This document shows, piece by piece, positions 8,580 to 17,500 of a DNA stretch of 47,253 bases. The notes under the pieces were generated by a model. The model was not told where the DNA came from, ran no database searches, and was given only the letters and a program-made list of their open reading frames with translations. The DNA lies in assembly GCA_041565275.1 (NCBI GenBank), contig JBFGVE010000007.1, positions 1-47,253 of the forward strand. The letters run 5' to 3'. The stretch comes from CAWUKT01 sp041565275. Lineage in GTDB: Bacteria > Bacteroidota > Bacteroidia > J057 > JADKCL01. Positions within the stretch are counted from its first letter, which is position 1, and every line of letters starts with the position of its first letter. Made by a program: the position numbers and the translations under genes.

Positions 8580-9671
8580 GTGAAATACCTCCGGAAGTTT
8601 CTGTTCCCCATCGGCTTTTTATATGGATTGATTACTTCTTTGCGGAACCTGACCTACCAATGGCGCTTCCTCAAGGTGCATCGTGTCTCTGTACCCGTAA
8701 TATCCGTTGGAAACATTTCTGTAGGCGGTACAGGGAAGACACCTATGGCAGAGTATTTGATCAGCAAGCTGGAGGAGATGGGATCCCATCCGGCATATTT
8801 AAGTCGTGGCTATGGCCGTAGTACGAGAGGCTTTCTCTGGGTTGATCCTCGGGCAAAGCGGGGGATTTCTTTTGGGGATGAAGCTTTTCAGGTTGCTTCC
8901 AAATTTCCACATTTACCGGTAGCAGTGTGTGAAAACCGGGTTGAAGGCGTCCGGCAAATGCTTTTGGAACGGCCGCGATCTTTTGATGTACTGGTATTGG
9001 ATGATGCATTTCAACACTTGAGGATCCATAGGGATTTGAATCTGGTCATGATCGATTTCAACCGCCCACCTTGGAGAGACCTGATGCTCCCGGCTGGCGA
9101 TCTTCGTGAACCTCTGTCTGGGCTGAAACGCACAGACTTTTATGTATTTACCAAGTTCAATGATCTCAGACATGCGATAGAACTGGCCTCCCGGTTTACT
9201 TCTGGTACCCCTTCCGCTTTTTTCGAATTGCAACTTCACTGTCCGGTTCCCTTTTTTAAAGGCGAAGCACCGGAGGCCCCTTCCAGCATCTATGCCTTTT
9301 CAGGATTGGGCAATAACCAATTTTTCTTCAGTCAACTTAAGAGACTATACCAGACTGAGATACATTCTTTTGCTTTTCCAGACCACCACCTCTATCAATC
9401 CAGTGACCTTCAAAAAATTGCTGACCATGTGCAAAGGCATCCGGAAAATTCGACTAATTTCGGTGATGCGTTAATTCTGACCTCCGAGAAAGACTACTAC
9501 CGGCTGCGGGGTCAAACTTGGTTGCGTGCCTTTGAAGAGCTTCCATTGTTTTACCTTCCTGCCCGAATGGTACCACTGGATGGTGAGACAGCATTGGAGG
9601 AACATTTAACTCGAGTGGTCAACAGAAATCAGATGATCAACAAAAAACCCAATTATGGAGAAACAGATTAA
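8580..9671 (+). CDS. lpxK: Tetraacyldisaccharide 4'-kinase
   Basis: LpxK phosphorylates the 4' position of the lipid A disaccharide at the inner-membrane surface. The 363-residue protein has the expected N-terminal hydrophobic anchor (FLFPIGFLYGLITSL), a Walker A loop GNISVGGTGKTP at about residues 44-55, the YLSRGYGR motif, and LDDAFQHL, the Walker B/metal-site region of the family. It starts at GTG 8580; no ATG near the N-terminus would keep the membrane anchor. Its 3' end overlaps the start of the punA gene by 17 bp, so the two are almost certainly co-transcribed. Confidence 0.96.
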   Translation: MKYLRKFLFPIGFLYGLITSLRNLTYQWRFLKVHRVSVPVISVGNISVGGTGKTPMAEYLISKLEEMGSHPAYLSRGYGRSTRGFLWVDPRAKRGISFGDEAFQVASKFPHLPVAVCENRVEGVRQMLLERPRSFDVLVLDDAFQHLRIHRDLNLVMIDFNRPPWRDLMLPAGDLREPLSGLKRTDFYVFTKFNDLRHAIELASRFTSGTPSAFFELQLHCPVPFFKGEAPEAPSSIYAFSGLGNNQFFFSQLKRLYQTEIHSFAFPDHHLYQSSDLQKIADHVQRHPENSTNFGDALILTSEKDYYRLRGQTWLRAFEELPLFYLPARMVPLDGETALEEHLTRVVNRNQMINKKPNYGETD

Positions 9672-10476
9672 AGATATCGCAGAAGCCGTTGCATTTATCC
9701 GTGGACAATTCGACTTCGAACCTGAAGTGGGGATTGTGCTGGGAACGGGCCTTGGCGGTCTCGTCAATGAGATGGATATCAAAAAAGAGATTGCATATAA
9801 TTTTATCCCTCACTTCCCACTTAGTACAGTTGAAAGCCACTTCGGTAAATTGATCCTTGGCACCGTCGGTAGTAAGAATGTAGTCGCTATGCAAGGCCGC
9901 TTTCACTACTATGAAGGATACAGCATGGCAGAAATCACTTTTCCTATTCGTGTGCTCAAAGAATTGGGAATCAATTCCCTCTTTATTTCAAATGCTGCGG
10001 GTGGGATGAACCTATCCTATAAGAAAGGTGATTTGATGATCATCGATGACCACATCAATTTACAGCCAACCAATCCTCTTGTAGGACCGAACCTTGATTC
10101 ATTCGGACCTCGTTTTCCCGACATGAGCCGTCCCTATGATCCCGTCATGATCGACCGTGCTCGGCAAATCGCCAAGGAAGAAGGTATCACCGCCCATGTA
10201 GGTGTGTACGTAGCAGTAACCGGGCCCAGCCTTGAAACCAGGGCCGAATATCGTTATCTCAAGTCCATAGGTGCTGATGTGGTTGGAATGTCTACAGTTC
10301 CTGAAGTTATCGTGGCAGTACACATGGGGCTACGCACCTTTGCCATTTCAGTTGTTACCGATGAGTGCGACCCCGATAATTTAACGGAAGTCGACGTTGC
10401 GGATATCATTGCCACCGCAGTTGCCGCAGAACCCAAGTTGACCAGGATCCTGAGCCGCATGATTACAGAAGCCTAA
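9655..10476 (+). CDS. punA: Purine nucleoside phosphorylase (inosine/guanosine type)
   Basis: The enzyme splits purine nucleosides with phosphate to give the base and (deoxy)ribose-1-phosphate, a salvage step in the cytoplasm. The 273-residue length and motifs fit the trimeric PNP-I family: GIVLGTGLGGL (phosphate-binding region), VESHFGKLI, FISNAAGGMN, TGPSLETRAEYR, and VGMSTVPEVIVAVH. The gene begins inside the end of lpxK. The pairing of lpxK with a PNP gene is one I recall from other Bacteroidota. The downstream porin gene starts four bases after the stop. Confidence 0.96.
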   Translation: MEKQIKDIAEAVAFIRGQFDFEPEVGIVLGTGLGGLVNEMDIKKEIAYNFIPHFPLSTVESHFGKLILGTVGSKNVVAMQGRFHYYEGYSMAEITFPIRVLKELGINSLFISNAAGGMNLSYKKGDLMIIDDHINLQPTNPLVGPNLDSFGPRFPDMSRPYDPVMIDRARQIAKEEGITAHVGVYVAVTGPSLETRAEYRYLKSIGADVVGMSTVPEVIVAVHMGLRTFAISVVTDECDPDNLTEVDVADIIATAVAAEPKLTRILSRMITEA

Positions 10477-10479
10477 ATA

Positions 10480-12639
10480 TTGAATAAAACAAGCACAGAG
10501 GGATGGGAAAAAAGATTGCGCCTGACAAGCCGGGGCCTGATATTTTTTGCCGGCCTTCTGTTTGCATTTCAGGGGTTGCAGGCCCAGATCGAGGATGGTG
10601 AAGATGAAGCAGAGTCACCCTTCACGGTACAGGATTCTATCGGTAAAGACTCTCTCGAGGTTCAGAAGGAAGTTCGGATCCTTACTGAATGGTTTGACCT
10701 TGGAGCTATGGAAGCAGGTTGGAATGCGCGAAAAGGGGTTCATTTTGACCTCGATAATCTGATGTATTTTGACCACTTGGAAAGAACAGACGGCTTTTAT
10801 GTCTCTTTAGGGCAGATCGGCAAACCTTACCGCAGGTACCATTATGGTGTCGATGCCGGTTTCCTTAGAGAAGGGAATTTCATTAATCCTTACACAGGCG
10901 AAGAGGATGTCTACATGATGGATCAGGAAAGGGAAGTTCGGTATTATGATACCAGGACTCCTTTTATCAATATCAACTATGGACAGGGAAAGTCAGACCT
11001 TTCCGGGCTAAAGGTTGAGGTTGCTCAAAATATTAATCCCTGGTGGAATATATCCGTGTTATTCAGACGAGAGCAGTGTGCAGGAACCTATTCAGAGTTT
11101 GCTACCAGCCATCACAACATATATGTAGCCACCAATCTCCGTTCCCGAAATGAACGCTACCACCTATTTTTAAATGGTTTTTTTCAAGAGTTGCTAAATG
11201 AAGTGAACGGAGGAGTGGCCCAGATTGATTCGATCCCAAACCTGTTCAACAAAAGGAGCCAGCCCATTTCCCTTTCCGATGCAGATCTGGTCAAGCGGCA
11301 AAACTCAGTCTATCTCAAGCATTATTATTCTCTTGTCAAATCAGATAGCCTAGAGAAGCCTCACAAATTACTGGTCTACAATTCAGTGATGCGAGACTTT
11401 TTTATCAATCAGTACGCAGATACCATTATTTCTTCAACGGTTCAGCAGTATAGCTTTCCTGTCTATCTCACTCTTGATGACAGTGCAGATTACCTTTACG
11501 AAAGGTATCAGCACGGTCGGTGGTCGGTGGCTGGGGGAGTAACATACCGGTTTCACAAGCAGGGTTTTACCACGGGTCATCAGTTCCAGGTCCTCAATGA
11601 GACCGTCAACTTTGACAAGAACAATAACGGCTACTTGCTGAATAAAGTTATCCAGGAGTACAAAGGGAGTATGGATATTGAGCCAGGGGCAATTGCTGTG
11701 CATGCTGACCTGGAATTTCAGGTCGCAGCGTCGAATTATTTTACCCCTGAAAACCTGTTGAATGGCAATGTCTCCATCAGTTTTCCCGAAGCGGTTTCTG
11801 ATTATACCTATAAGATTGCGAAGGAGAAGAATCCGGGTGATCCCAAACCGGATTCTGTAGAAGTGGAGCAATTGCGGCGTCCTTTCATTGGCTTTATGTC
11901 AGTAATGAATTACGACCGTAACCCGAGTATTCAGCAATCTTTCGGTGCTGGATGGGAGGGAAACAGTTTCAATGCAAGCAGAGACTTTGGAAACCGCCGG
12001 TTGGAGTTGTTTAAGGTTGGAATTGGATGGCGTGGAAAGAGTAGGAAAACCAACTATGGGGGCTTGCCAGGTTCGGAGGTGCGATTGACGGGGTTCAGGT
12101 CTCGCCAATATGGAATGATCTTCCCCAACCAGGAGATGGTTCTGGAGCAGACTCCCGACAATGCGTACCTGGAATTTTTGGGTGGAGAATTAGATATGCG
12201 ACTTCGCATGGGAAAATGGGTGCTGGAAACCAACACCACCTTGCAATCTCCGACCGCAGTCGGAGATGAGACCCTTTTCGATTATTATCTTACCACACAC
12301 CCCAATTTTTATACCAGAGCAAAGATTTACTGGGAGGCCCACGACCTCAAGGTTGCCAGAGCCATCAGGGGAGGCCTTGAATATCATTATTTTTCAGCTT
12401 TTAACGCTCCTGTCTTTGATGGTCCTTCCCAAATGTTCTTTCCCCAAACACGGCTGGAGCAGACTGGATACCATAGACTGGATGCCTTCTTCTTGACTCA
12501 GATAAAGAAGGCCCAGCTCTTTTTCCGTATTTATAACACCTTGGAAGGGGTATTTGACAGCGGATACTACACAACCCTTTTTTATCCTATGTGGGACCGC
12601 AACTTTATGGTCGGTGTGAATTGGAGCTTTTACGATTGA
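10480..12639 (+). CDS. Putative outer-membrane porin (Porin_10 family)
   Basis: This 719-residue protein is predicted to be an outer-membrane beta-barrel. The start is TTG 10480, the first start that keeps the full signal peptide (RGLIFFAGLLFAFQGLQA, cleavage before QIEDG). The region after it (TEWFDLGAMEAGWNARKGVHFD) matches the putative porin family of Bacteroidota, as I recall it. Alternating aromatic and polar residues run to the end, which finishes with an aromatic-rich strand (FMVGVNWSFYD). The start lies three bases after punA, so it is probably the last gene of the lpxK-punA operon. Its TGA stop overlaps the -33 element of the tsf promoter. Substrate unknown. Confidence 0.85.
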   Translation: MNKTSTEGWEKRLRLTSRGLIFFAGLLFAFQGLQAQIEDGEDEAESPFTVQDSIGKDSLEVQKEVRILTEWFDLGAMEAGWNARKGVHFDLDNLMYFDHLERTDGFYVSLGQIGKPYRRYHYGVDAGFLREGNFINPYTGEEDVYMMDQEREVRYYDTRTPFININYGQGKSDLSGLKVEVAQNINPWWNISVLFRREQCAGTYSEFATSHHNIYVATNLRSRNERYHLFLNGFFQELLNEVNGGVAQIDSIPNLFNKRSQPISLSDADLVKRQNSVYLKHYYSLVKSDSLEKPHKLLVYNSVMRDFFINQYADTIISSTVQQYSFPVYLTLDDSADYLYERYQHGRWSVAGGVTYRFHKQGFTTGHQFQVLNETVNFDKNNNGYLLNKVIQEYKGSMDIEPGAIAVHADLEFQVAASNYFTPENLLNGNVSISFPEAVSDYTYKIAKEKNPGDPKPDSVEVEQLRRPFIGFMSVMNYDRNPSIQQSFGAGWEGNSFNASRDFGNRRLELFKVGIGWRGKSRKTNYGGLPGSEVRLTGFRSRQYGMIFPNQEMVLEQTPDNAYLEFLGGELDMRLRMGKWVLETNTTLQSPTAVGDETLFDYYLTTHPNFYTRAKIYWEAHDLKVARAIRGGLEYHYFSAFNAPVFDGPSQMFFPQTRLEQTGYHRLDAFFLTQIKKAQLFFRIYNTLEGVFDSGYYTTLFYPMWDRNFMVGVNWSFYD

Positions 12640-12665
12640 GAAGGTATCTTTTTTTCTTATCTTTG
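12636..12665 (+). promoter_or_regulatory. Bacteroidota-type promoter for tsf
   Basis: TTG (12636-12638) is followed after 19 bases by TATCTTTG (12658-12665), which fits the TTG-N17-23-TAnnTTTG consensus of the primary sigma factor of Bacteroidota. Transcription would start near 12672, about 37 bases before the tsf ATG. The -33 element lies in the stop codon of the porin gene. Confidence 0.75.
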
Positions 12666-12708
12666 CGCGGATTTTAGAACGATATACTTAAGTAAAGTAA
12701 ATAAGGAA

Positions 12709-13539
12709 ATGGCAATTACTGCAAAGCAAGTTAACGAGCTGCGTAAGGCGACGGGTGCCGGAATGATGGACTGTAAGAAAGCTCTGGTCGAATCTGACGG
12801 AGACATGGAGAGGGCCGTTGAGATCTTACGAAAAAAGGGACAAAAAGTATCTGCAAAGCGTTCTGACCGCGATGCCAATGAAGGATATATTTTTGCATGC
12901 GGTGACAGCAATGCTGCGACGATCATTGAACTCAACTGCGAAACCGACTTTGTGGCACGTAACGAAGATTTTACGGGGCTGGGTGAAGGTTTGGTCAAGG
13001 CAGCTTTTGAACAAAACCCTGCTGACCTCGAAGGTTTGCTGGGAATGGATTTTGGTGGCGAAACTGTTGAGTCAACCCTGACGAGTGCAATGGGCAAGAT
13101 GGGAGAAAAGATTACCATCTCCAAGTACGTTCGTGAAGAGGGTGAAGCTGTTGTGACCTATATCCATACTGGAGGACGTGTAGGTGTAATCGTAGCTTTT
13201 GACGGTGCCGATGGTGTTGACATTGATGAGGTCGGAAAAGACGTTGCCATGCAGATCGCTGCCATGCGCCCTTTAGCCATCGACAAAGACGGAGTTGATC
13301 CTAAGATTGTAGAGCAGGAGCTGAAAATCGGACGGGAGCAGGCCCTTGAGCAGGGCAAACCCGAAAAGATGGTTGACAAAATTGCAGAAGGTAAGTTGAA
13401 CAAGTTCTTCAAAGACAATACCCTATTGAACCAGGACTATGTCAAGGACAGTTCCAAGAGTGTTGGGCAGTACCTGAAGGAAAAAGGACCTGACTTGAAA
13501 GTAAAGGCATTCCACCGCATTCAACTTGGATCCAACTAA
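12709..13539 (+). CDS. tsf: Translation elongation factor Ts
   Basis: EF-Ts recycles EF-Tu from the GDP to the GTP form in the cytoplasm. The 276-residue protein shows the N-terminal UBA-like module with RKATGAGMMDCKKAL, then CETDFVARNEDF, and two core EF-Tu-binding subdomains. It has its own promoter (12636-12665) and is closed by a strong terminator. rpsB, which usually precedes tsf, is absent; the upstream gene is a porin. Confidence 0.98.
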   Translation: MAITAKQVNELRKATGAGMMDCKKALVESDGDMERAVEILRKKGQKVSAKRSDRDANEGYIFACGDSNAATIIELNCETDFVARNEDFTGLGEGLVKAAFEQNPADLEGLLGMDFGGETVESTLTSAMGKMGEKITISKYVREEGEAVVTYIHTGGRVGVIVAFDGADGVDIDEVGKDVAMQIAAMRPLAIDKDGVDPKIVEQELKIGREQALEQGKPEKMVDKIAEGKLNKFFKDNTLLNQDYVKDSSKSVGQYLKEKGPDLKVKAFHRIQLGSN

Positions 13540-13554
13540 CGTGAATATCCCTGG

Positions 13555-13580
13555 AAGGAGAGGTTAACCTCTCCTTTTTT
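13555..13580 (+). terminator. Intrinsic terminator after tsf
   Basis: A near-perfect palindrome AAGGAGAGG-TTAA-CCTCTCCTT is followed by a run of T's. It lies 16 bases after the tsf stop and 37 bases before the pyrH start, so it should separate or attenuate pyrH-frr from tsf. Confidence 0.85.
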
Positions 13581-13616
13581 ATATCTATATGTTTTCTTTT
13601 CAAGCTGTAAATCATT

Positions 13617-14321
13617 GTGAAGTATAAGAAAGTCCTTTTGAAATTGAGTGGCGAAGCTTTGCTGGGTCAAAACCAGTTCGGTATCGAGACGGAGAAATTG
13701 CTGGAGTATGCTCATCAGATCCAGGAGATCAGTAGCATGGGATGCGAGGTTGCGGTGGTAGTCGGTGGGGGAAATATCTTTCGTGGTGTTCAACTTGAAG
13801 GTGAAGGGATGGATCGGGCCCATGCGGATTATATGGGGATGTTAGCAACGATCATCAACGCAATGGCTTTGCAGAGTGTCCTGGAAGGGATCGGTGCCAA
13901 GACCAGGGTGATGTCTGCCATTGAAATCAATTCTGTTTGTGAACCTTATATCCGGCGCCGTGCAGTCCGGCATATGGAGAAAGGCAGGATCGTCATCCTC
14001 GGTGCAGGAACCGGGAATCCATTCTTTACCACAGATACGGCCGCGGCACTTCGCTCCATAGAGTTAAAGGCTGACGTCGTACTCAAAGGGACAAGGGTCG
14101 ACGGGGTTTTCAACGCCGACCCGGAAAAGAATGCGGATGCTGTAAAGTTTGACGAAATATCCTTCAAAGACGTCCTTGGCAACCGATTGAATGTGATGGA
14201 CATGACCGCCTTTACCTTGTGTCAGGAGAATAAATTACCTATTATTGTTTTTAACATTAACACCCCGGGAAACCTGAAACGAATCGTTTCCGGGGAAGCA
14301 ATAGGCACCTTGGTCACTTAA
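13617..14321 (+). CDS. pyrH: Uridylate kinase (UMP kinase)
   Basis: PyrH phosphorylates UMP to UDP with ATP, in the pyrimidine nucleotide pathway. The 234-residue protein is an amino-acid-kinase-fold enzyme. Motifs seen are KVLLKLSGEAL (phosphate binding), VAVVVGGGNIFRG, the DYMGMLATIINAMAL helix, GAGTGNPFFTTDTAAALR, and VLKGTRVDGVFNADP. The start is GTG 13617. The gene follows the tsf terminator and runs with frr 32 bases downstream, as is common in bacteria. Confidence 0.97.
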   Translation: MKYKKVLLKLSGEALLGQNQFGIETEKLLEYAHQIQEISSMGCEVAVVVGGGNIFRGVQLEGEGMDRAHADYMGMLATIINAMALQSVLEGIGAKTRVMSAIEINSVCEPYIRRRAVRHMEKGRIVILGAGTGNPFFTTDTAAALRSIELKADVVLKGTRVDGVFNADPEKNADAVKFDEISFKDVLGNRLNVMDMTAFTLCQENKLPIIVFNINTPGNLKRIVSGEAIGTLVT

Positions 14322-14353
14322 TCATTAATACAATAAATTAAAGATTTTACGCT

Positions 14354-14917
14354 ATGGATGAAGATGTTGCTTTTATCCTTGAAGCTGCCGGAGAAGGTAT
14401 GGAAAGCTCCATTGCCCACTTGGAAAAGGAGTTGGTGAAGATCCGTGCCGGAAAAGCTAATGCCGTCATGCTGAATGGTGTCCGCGTAGAATACTATGGG
14501 GCACAAACTCCAATCAATCAGGTCGCAGCCATTGTAGCTGAAGATTCCAGGACTTTAAGGGTAACGCCATTTGACAAATCGGCGCTCTCTGCCATCGAGC
14601 GGGGAATTGTTGCTGCCAATTTGGGATTAAACCCTCAAAACGATGGGATTATCATCCGTATTTCCATCCCTCAGTTGTCGGGAGAACGCCGTCAGCAATT
14701 GGTTAAGCAAGCGCGTGCAGAAGGAGAAACTGCCAAAATTTCCATTCGAAGTGTAAGGCGCGACCACAACGACCAGTTGAAAAAGCTGAAAGAAGATGGT
14801 GTCTCTGAAGATCAAATCAAAAGAGGAGAAGAGGAAATACAGAAAATGACAGCAAAGTACTCTGACAGGATTGATGAAGTGATCAAGAAGAAAGAGGAAG
14901 AGATTACGACTATTTGA
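14354..14917 (+). CDS. frr: Ribosome recycling factor
   Basis: RRF works with EF-G to split post-termination ribosomes. The 187-residue protein has the expected three-helix bundle and beta domain: KIRAGKANAVMLNGVRVEYYG, TPFDKSALSAIERGI, ISIPQLSGERRQQLVKQA, and a long charged C-terminal helix (IDEVIKKKEEEITTI). It is the second gene of the pyrH-frr pair. A weak hairpin (ACAAGCG ... CGCTTGT, 14936-14965) follows and may end transcription. Confidence 0.98.
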   Translation: MDEDVAFILEAAGEGMESSIAHLEKELVKIRAGKANAVMLNGVRVEYYGAQTPINQVAAIVAEDSRTLRVTPFDKSALSAIERGIVAANLGLNPQNDGIIIRISIPQLSGERRQQLVKQARAEGETAKISIRSVRRDHNDQLKKLKEDGVSEDQIKRGEEEIQKMTAKYSDRIDEVIKKKEEEITTI

Positions 14918-15006
14918 TTTCCACACGTAAAAAACACAAGCGGTTCTTATCAGGTTCGCGCTTGTCTTTGATTGATAAAAGGGTTGCACTTTAAGGAAAA
15001 ATCGGC

Positions 15007-15276
15007 ATGACATGTGATCCAAGAACTTTTCCCGACGTAGATCCTGAAGTTTTCTCAGGAATCAGGGCAGAGTTGGCGAAGATTGACCTGGACTTGCCAG
15101 AAGAACATGAAGGGACGATCACCAGCCAGGCATACGGCGTTACTGCTGCCTACCGATTGGATAAGCCCACTAACGTACTGCATGTTCAGATCACGAAGAA
15201 GCCCTTTTTTGTACCTTGTACTTACATCTATGGAAAGCTGGAAGAAGCATTTGCAAGGGTGAAGAATGTATCTTGA
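15007..15276 (+). CDS. Small hypothetical protein (89 residues)
   Basis: I do not recognise this protein. The N-terminal half is acidic (DPEVFSGIRAEL, DLPEEHEG), the rest is a probable beta-rich module (VTAAYRLDKPTNVLHVQITKKPFF), and it ends in a short helix (KLEEAFARVKNV). It has two Cys (C3 and PCTY), no signal peptide and no membrane segment, so it is probably a cytosolic single-domain protein. Its end overlaps the start of the membrane glycosyltransferase gene by 11 bases, which suggests coupled translation. The coding call rests on that overlap and an open frame in a compact region. Confidence 0.6.
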   Translation: MTCDPRTFPDVDPEVFSGIRAELAKIDLDLPEEHEGTITSQAYGVTAAYRLDKPTNVLHVQITKKPFFVPCTYIYGKLEEAFARVKNVS

Positions 15277-16738
15277 TCATTGTAGAAGCAAATCAAATTA
15301 CCTCTTGCCGGTAATTCTGCTTTTTGCATTTACTGTTCAAGTAATTGTGATCTTTTCATTTTCTGGCACCCGCGATTCAGGGGATAGTATTCAGCACTAT
15401 CTGATCGCCCACTATGCATTCAAGCATCCGGAACTTTTCCTTGATCATTGGGGGAAACCTTTGTTTACCCTTATTGCCTCTATTCCAGCTATTTTCGGCT
15501 TTGCCGGAATTAAATTCTTCAATTGTCTGATGGTCCTTTGGTCCCTCAGGAATGTATACTTGATCTCCGGCCAGCTCTTCCACAAAAACAGTTGGATCCC
15601 GCTATTGTTACTGGCTTTTATGCCGGAATTGATGCGCTTGCAGTTCTCTGGGCTGACCGAACCTCTATTCGCTGCATGGCTCTCGGCTTCTGTATTGCTG
15701 GTCTTGCGGGGTAAAATATACCAGGGTTTTGTAATGGTATCTTTTTTACCTTTTATCCGGACCGAAGGGTTTCTGTTGTTGCCTGTGTTTGCCATTTATT
15801 TTCTGGATACACAGGTGAAATTGAACGGCAACCTTCGGAGACTGATTTCTAACAAGAAAGTATGCTTAAAGATGATCGCCGCCCTGGCTTTGTTGACAGT
15901 AGGGACAGTTGTGTATTCTCTGGTTGGCGGGATCATCAAAGGTGATCTAGCCTGGGTATTCACCGGGAATCCTTACAAACACATCAAGAATTACGGACAG
16001 GGAAATTGGACTCATTTTCCGAGAAATTTCGTTTTTATTACAGGAGTTCCAATTTATGGACTTTGGATCTTGGGAATATTGCTGGGAGGAGTTGCCATAT
16101 TCTGGAAGAAGGGTTCCCTGAATTCGCATGTATCATGGAGGCTGATCTACGGTCTTTTTTCGGTTTACTTCGGAGCCCATGTAGTTTTTTGGGCTACCGG
16201 TACTGCCCATTCCATGGGGTTGATGCGGGTAATGGTCTCTCTTACTCCCCTTGCTGCCCTCATCGCAGCCCGTGCGCTTTTCTTTCTCCTGAGCTGGTTC
16301 CCCAAGGGCATTTACCAAAATATATTTTTAACTCTGGTCTGTGCTTATGTAGCTGCATTCCCTTTTCTCCCTAATCCGGCATCTCTCAAAGTTAGGGATT
16401 TTCAATTGTCACCCGATCAGGTGATGCTGGATCAAAATGCTGATTTAGTTGATGGTTTGGAAGCCAACGATCTCAAGGTCTACTATGCACATCCATACGT
16501 TCCCATCGCATTTGGCTTTGATCCCTTTCTGTATCCCCGGCATATGAGTAAACTCAGCCAGAGCAATATTCCACCAGGTACTATGTTTGTGTGGGACAAC
16601 TGGTTTTCGGTGGTAGAGGCTGGAGTGCCAGAGCTATTTTGGGAAGAAAACCCCAAAAGGTTTCTTTTGAGGCGAGAGGTGAGGGCGAATAATTCCGAAG
16701 GAAAGGAGATAAAAATCAAATTCTATGTGTCCCTCTGA
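15266..16738 (+). CDS. GT-C-type membrane glycosyltransferase (PMT/ArnT-like)
   Basis: This 490-residue polytopic membrane protein has roughly 10-12 hydrophobic segments, starting with LLPVILLFAFTVQVIVIF. The first external loop carries acidic residues (GTRDSGDSIQHY) where GT-C enzymes hold the catalytic Asp. LTEPLFAAW and PFIRTEGFLLLP resemble conserved segments of the PMT/PIG-M-like families. It would transfer a sugar from a polyprenyl-phosphate donor on the periplasmic side. The acceptor is unknown. It is translationally overlapped with the small ORF before it, and a NeuD-like acyltransferase follows 25 bases later. Confidence 0.75.
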   Translation: MYLDHCRSKSNYLLPVILLFAFTVQVIVIFSFSGTRDSGDSIQHYLIAHYAFKHPELFLDHWGKPLFTLIASIPAIFGFAGIKFFNCLMVLWSLRNVYLISGQLFHKNSWIPLLLLAFMPELMRLQFSGLTEPLFAAWLSASVLLVLRGKIYQGFVMVSFLPFIRTEGFLLLPVFAIYFLDTQVKLNGNLRRLISNKKVCLKMIAALALLTVGTVVYSLVGGIIKGDLAWVFTGNPYKHIKNYGQGNWTHFPRNFVFITGVPIYGLWILGILLGGVAIFWKKGSLNSHVSWRLIYGLFSVYFGAHVVFWATGTAHSMGLMRVMVSLTPLAALIAARALFFLLSWFPKGIYQNIFLTLVCAYVAAFPFLPNPASLKVRDFQLSPDQVMLDQNADLVDGLEANDLKVYYAHPYVPIAFGFDPFLYPRHMSKLSQSNIPPGTMFVWDNWFSVVEAGVPELFWEENPKRFLLRREVRANNSEGKEIKIKFYVSL

Positions 16739-16763
16739 GTTGGATTTCCCCTAATTTTACTCT

Positions 16764-17426
16764 ATGAAATACGTGGTCATCGTAGGTATGGGTGGATTTG
16801 CCCGTGAGATCTTGTGGTTACTCCAGGAGATCAACTCAGAGCAAGCAACTGACGAGCCTGGGAATTCAGGTTATCAGGTATTAGGCTTTGTCTCAGAAAG
16901 TAGTGAGGAGGAGTTGAAAAGAGATTTGGGCGGTTTTAAGGTGGTTGGAGATGACAAATGGGTTTTTGAAAACCTTGAGCGAACCGTTCTTTTTGTACCG
17001 GCAATAGGCGATCCTGAAAAACGCCGTAAAATTGCTGAGAAATACCTGCAAGCTGGATTTCGGGCTTTGACCCTCGTACATCCTTCCGTCAATATGGCTG
17101 ATGACGTCATGCTTGGGCAGGGGGTGATCTTATTTGCCGGAGCTATTTTGACTACGAATATCAAGGTCGGGGACTTTGTCACCGTCAATTTAAATGCCAC
17201 CGTCGGACATGATTGTTCAATCGGAAGCTACAGCACAATCCATCCCGGGGTGAATGTAAGTGGGAGTGTCACATTGGGAGAAGAGGTTGAGCTCGGAACG
17301 GGGTCGGCATTGCTGCAAGGCGTGACAATAGGTGACAGAGCAGTGGTTGGAGCCGGGGCAGTGGTTACCAAAGACTTGGTAGGAGATATGACCTATGTGG
17401 GAATACCAGCCCAACCGATTGGTTAA
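16764..17426 (+). CDS. Sugar O/N-acyltransferase of the NeuD/PglD family
   Basis: The 220-residue protein has a Rossmann-like N-terminal subdomain (VVIVGMGGFAREIL) and a C-terminal left-handed beta-helix with hexapeptide repeats (VGDFVTVNLNATVGHDCSIG through TYVGIPAQPIG). The conserved GHD motif contains the His that is the catalytic base in PglD and NeuD. These enzymes move an acetyl group from acetyl-CoA to UDP-amino sugars or sialic acid. Its position after a glycosyltransferase suggests surface glycan decoration; the exact substrate cannot be told. Confidence 0.88.
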   Translation: MKYVVIVGMGGFAREILWLLQEINSEQATDEPGNSGYQVLGFVSESSEEELKRDLGGFKVVGDDKWVFENLERTVLFVPAIGDPEKRRKIAEKYLQAGFRALTLVHPSVNMADDVMLGQGVILFAGAILTTNIKVGDFVTVNLNATVGHDCSIGSYSTIHPGVNVSGSVTLGEEVELGTGSALLQGVTIGDRAVVGAGAVVTKDLVGDMTYVGIPAQPIG

Positions 17427-17500
17427 AGGTGCCGAAACTGGCAATATCCCCCTGCATAGAATGTTTTTTTGTATATTGCTGCGATATACGCAGAAAGAAT

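Noticed and set aside
14936..14965. Hairpin ACAAGCG...CGCTTGT after frr
   Set aside because: The loop is long (16 bases) and the following T-tract is poor, so a terminator call is not secure.
15947..16374. Long open frames on either strand inside the glycosyltransferase gene, and similar ones inside the cargo gene (5883-6853)
   Set aside because: They lack homology-like motifs and sit fully inside well-supported genes; they are chance frames.
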